Translations under genes and position numbers: made by a program
The notes under the pieces: generated by a model
The model's database searches: none
Seen by the model: only the letters and a program-made list of their open reading frames with translations
What the model was told of the DNA's origin: nothing
DNA from: CAZAQS01 sp964486825
GTDB lineage: Bacteria > Chloroflexota > Anaerolineae > Anaerolineales > UBA4823
Reading direction: 5' to 3'
Assembly: GCA_964486825.1 (NCBI GenBank)
Contig: CAZAQS010000251.1
Span: forward strand, 1 to 6,954
Length of the DNA stretch: 6,954 nt
Shown: positions 4,797-6,954 of the stretch, piece after piece
Layout: the number at the start of each line of letters is the position of its first letter
Numbering within the stretch: the stretch's first letter is position 1

Positions 4797-6817
4797 TCAT
4801 CCGAGCGACGGCACACGGATCTCGATGCGCGTGCCGCCTCCGAGCCGTGTGTCAATCTCCAGGAGGCCTCCTACGCTTTCAGCCCGCTCGCGCATGATAT
4901 GTAAGCCGTAAGACTGTCCGGAATCCCTGGCTTTCTCTGGGTCGAAGCCCCGGCCATTGTCCTGGATGTTGACCCTCATTTGCTCTTCCTCTTGCGTTAA
5001 CTGGATGAGCACCTTACTCGCTTCGGCATGTTTCCTCACGTTGGTCAGGGCCTCCTGGACGATATACAGCACCTGGCTGCCCGCTTCTGCCGAGATCTCT
5101 CCCAGGCTCTCGCTGCCCACGATCAGTTGGGTTTTCAACCCGTAGCAGGCCTGGTATTCGTTCAAGTACTCTCGCAGGGTCGGCAAAAATTCCAATTCAG
5201 AAGAGATCGATGTGCGCAAGTTGAAGATGGCCTCGCGCACATCGGTATNNNNNNNNNNTAGATGACTTTGAGCGCTCGCTTCATTTCTTGCAGGCTTTCT
5301 TGAGCCAGATCCAGCTGAGCCTGCTTCATCTGACTGTCAGTGATGGAGGCCTTTACGTTCAAATAACCCAGGGCCTGGGCCAGGTGATCGTGCATCTCCC
5401 GCGCCAGGCGGTTGCGTTCTTCTAAGATGGCAATGTAACGGAACTTACGGTGCAGTTGGGCATTTTCTATCGAGACCACGACCTGGTTAGCCAGGCGCAT
5501 TAAGAGTTGAGCGTCGGCGGATACAAAGCGCCGTGGCTTGTGACTCAACACTTCAACTACTCCCAAGAAATCGTCGCTGCGCTGCAACGGCACCGCCAGA
5601 AAGGAGGCTGCGTGCCCTTCACGGAACAGCGCTTCGGTATGCAGGAGCGGTTGGTCGGGATCGTACACTTCCGCTATCACCGGATCTCCCTCCACCAACA
5701 TCTTCCCGCCAGGGTCCAGATCCAGCAGCAGGCGTTGTCCTTTCAGCGACTGGCATGTATCCCCAGCGACTGCTTCGATCACCACCTCCGAGCTATCTTT
5801 TTCCAGCAGGCCCACCAGGCCAATATCGGTATCCAAAAGCTGCCGGGCGGCTTCGGCGACCTCGTCGAGCACCTCGTTTAAAGCCAGTGAAGCAGATATT
5901 TTGGTGCCCAAACCATACAGTGTCAATGCCTCTCGCTCCCTGCGTTCCATCTCCTGGTAGACTGTTTTCAGCTGCAAGCGCATGTCATTGAACGATTCGG
6001 CCAACTGGCCCAACTCATCCCCTGTTACCGCCTTAACCGGGCAGTCCAGGTTGCCGGCGCTGACCTGCGTCACCCCTTTCGACAGACCTTCTAGCGGCTC
6101 TAAGACCGAACGATTCAGCATCGGCAGCATCAGACCTACCAGGAGCAGCACAGTCCCTACTGCAAACAGGGAGGTGCGCAAGGTATTCTTGTTTAACTGG
6201 TCCTGCATTTGGTTCAAGGGAGTCTCCACCATCAGCAACCCCAAAACGCGGTCGCCGGTTGCGTGGCAAGCCTGGCATTCCTCCCGGTTATACAACACAT
6301 TCACGGCCAAAAAAGCGCGCTCATTTTTCTCGTTGGTATAAATCGTGGTTTTCTGGCCTGGCATAATCACACCGGTATGACACAACTGGCATTCCGGCTC
6401 GCTCCGGTTGTAATGGAAACCCGCCTCGCCAGCATTTGAACTGACCGCCACCTCTCCCCGGTTGTTTAAAATGCGCAGCCGCTCGATCGCGTCCTGGCTG
6501 TCAAAAGATTCGATCAACTCGGTCGCCATGGCCCAATCGTTGGTCACCAGGGCATGCTCCAAGCTGGTTTCAATGAGCAGGCTGAGCCCAGCCGAGGTAT
6601 TCTGCGCGTCCTCAATCAACTGCCTGGATTGAAAGTGGTAGAGGAGGATCGTATAGGCGATGATGGTGAACACCGAGATAGCGAACACCAAAAACGCCAG
6701 CTTGGCGCGCAGCCCTGGCTTAATCGATCGCCTCCCTACCCTGAGGAGAGCCGCTGCTTTCCTGCCATCTATCTCGGCGGCGCGAATATTAACTCTCGGG
6801 CAATCGATTTCGCTCAT
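4797..6817 (-). CDS. NarX-like sensor histidine kinase with a two-CxxCH (c-type heme) extracytoplasmic domain; interrupted by an assembly gap
   Basis: Read across the N run this is one kinase of about 669 residues. Order: TM1 (about 38-60); an outside segment (about 61-212) with two heme-attachment motifs, CQLCH (143-147) and CQACH (181-185); TM2 (about 213-234); HAMP (about 235-288); a short coiled segment; GAF (about 305-455); a HisKA_3 dimerisation domain with LAREMHDHLAQ and phospho-acceptor H476; then HATPase_c with N-box EALTNVRKHA (about 586-594), DNGRGF (616-621) and YGLHIMRERA (633-642). It should sense a redox or gas signal via covalent heme and phosphorylate the NarL-type regulator downstream. 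The ten Ns break the frame. The upstream part ends ALKVI plus TA and the downstream part resumes (x)AT then TDVREAIFNLR, so the real missing length must equal 2 modulo 3; a 1-base overlap gives IYTDVREAI. The start at 6817 follows an in-frame stop and lacks a clear ribosome-binding site, but no better start exists. Architecture is secure; the ligand is unknown. Confidence 0.9.
5249..5258. other. Assembly gap (ten Ns) inside the kinase gene
   Basis: Ten consecutive Ns split the histidine kinase between its HisKA_3 and HATPase_c domains. The reading frames on the two sides are incompatible with a true length of ten. The flanks end in TA and begin with AT on the minus strand, and joining them with a one-base overlap restores a continuous frame through a family-typical motif. 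The N run is therefore probably a fixed-size placeholder. Confidence 0.95.
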
Positions 6818-6865
6818 GTTGTGGATGATCTATTTCACTTACATCTATGAAGGTGTGCAGGTTTT
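6818..6865 (-). other. Short gap upstream of the kinase gene
   Basis: Forty-eight bases separate the stop of the upstream gene from the kinase ATG. I see no convincing ribosome-binding site, promoter or U-run terminator here. A small imperfect hairpin (6855-6875, 8 pairs with one bulge) overlaps the stop codon of the upstream gene. The kinase may be cotranscribed with that gene or start from a promoter I cannot identify. Confidence 0.4.
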
Positions 6866-6954
6866 CTAACCGCACTCCTCCATCATTCTACCAACCGCTT
6901 CCTTGGGCGGCATAACCTTAACAAAAGCGTCTGGGAGTCCTGCGTATGCAGGAT
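6866..6954 (-). CDS. C-terminal tail of an unrecognised gene (5' part beyond window)
   Basis: From the right edge one frame stays open for 28 codons to a TAG at 6868-6866 and ends KEAVGRMMEECG. The residues (PAYAGLPDAFVKVMPPK before that) look like an ordinary soluble protein end, while the other two minus frames hit stops and give arginine/leucine-rich or very short products. It lies 48 nt before the kinase start on the same strand, a spacing compatible with cotranscription. I do not recognise the family and assign no function. It could be a chance open frame, since only 89 bases are available. Confidence 0.5.
   Translation of the reverse strand, partial: PAYAGLPDAFVKVMPPKEAVGRMMEECG

Noticed and set aside
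4797..5240. Separate 147-residue ATPase-only protein
   Set aside because: Its first codon is a GTG within the conserved DVREAIFNLR motif and it has no ribosome-binding site. It is the C-terminal part of the kinase.
5162..6817. Kinase product ending shortly after the N run with a tail IPMCARPSS...
   Set aside because: The tail is an out-of-frame reading of the real HATPase_c coding sequence, which resumes as TDVREAIFNLR in another frame. It results from the ten-N placeholder.
6938..6953. TCCTGC-GTAT-GCAGGA hairpin at the right edge
   Set aside because: It is a short stem within the probable coding tail, with no U-run and no context beyond the edge. Chance is the simplest explanation.
1..6954. 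CRISPR array, tRNA/rRNA genes, insertion sequences or phage genes
   Set aside because: I looked for regularly spaced repeats, tRNA-like cloverleaf sequence and transposase or integrase reading frames and saw none. All long minus-strand frames are accounted for by the annotated genes.

Overview
The window reads as bacterial DNA from an anaerobe. The signs are a tungsten-type aldehyde:ferredoxin oxidoreductase (AOR) homologue, a ferredoxin-type electron-transfer subunit with four [4Fe-4S] binding patterns, and a sensor kinase with c-type heme motifs. The NarX/NarL style of the regulators together with an AOR would suit a Chloroflexota (Anaerolineae-like) or similar environmental genome, but that placement is only an impression. 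A run of ten Ns at 5249-5258 shows this is a draft scaffold or metagenome-assembled sequence.

Every gene I can support lies on the minus strand, so the window is transcribed from high to low coordinates. Region A (6954-4086) starts with the last 28 codons of an unrecognised gene. A membrane histidine kinase (6817-4797, interrupted by the N run) and a NarL/FixJ-type response regulator (4736-4086) follow. The regulator gene is followed by a convincing intrinsic terminator (4029-3998) and a second hairpin. Region B (about 4000-3739) is a gene-free leader with two inverted repeats and one tentative promoter. Region C (3738-1) is a second operon: a Tat-signal, four-cluster ferredoxin-like subunit; an AOR-family catalytic subunit translationally coupled to it; a strong 14-bp hairpin; and a ThiF/MoeB-like E1 adenylyltransferase that runs off the left edge.

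The AOR homologue keeps the residues expected for pterin binding, one [4Fe-4S] cluster and the catalytic Glu and His. The coupled Fe-S protein is the likely electron partner. The ThiF-like enzyme may serve pterin cofactor or sulfur-carrier chemistry for this enzyme. The kinase has an extracytoplasmic sensor segment with two CxxCH motifs, so it probably senses redox state or a gaseous ligand through covalently bound heme. The adjacency suggests, but does not prove, that this two-component pair controls the oxidoreductase operon. The most interesting reading of the window is a heme-sensing switch beside a possibly exported tungsten oxidoreductase with its own E1-like enzyme.
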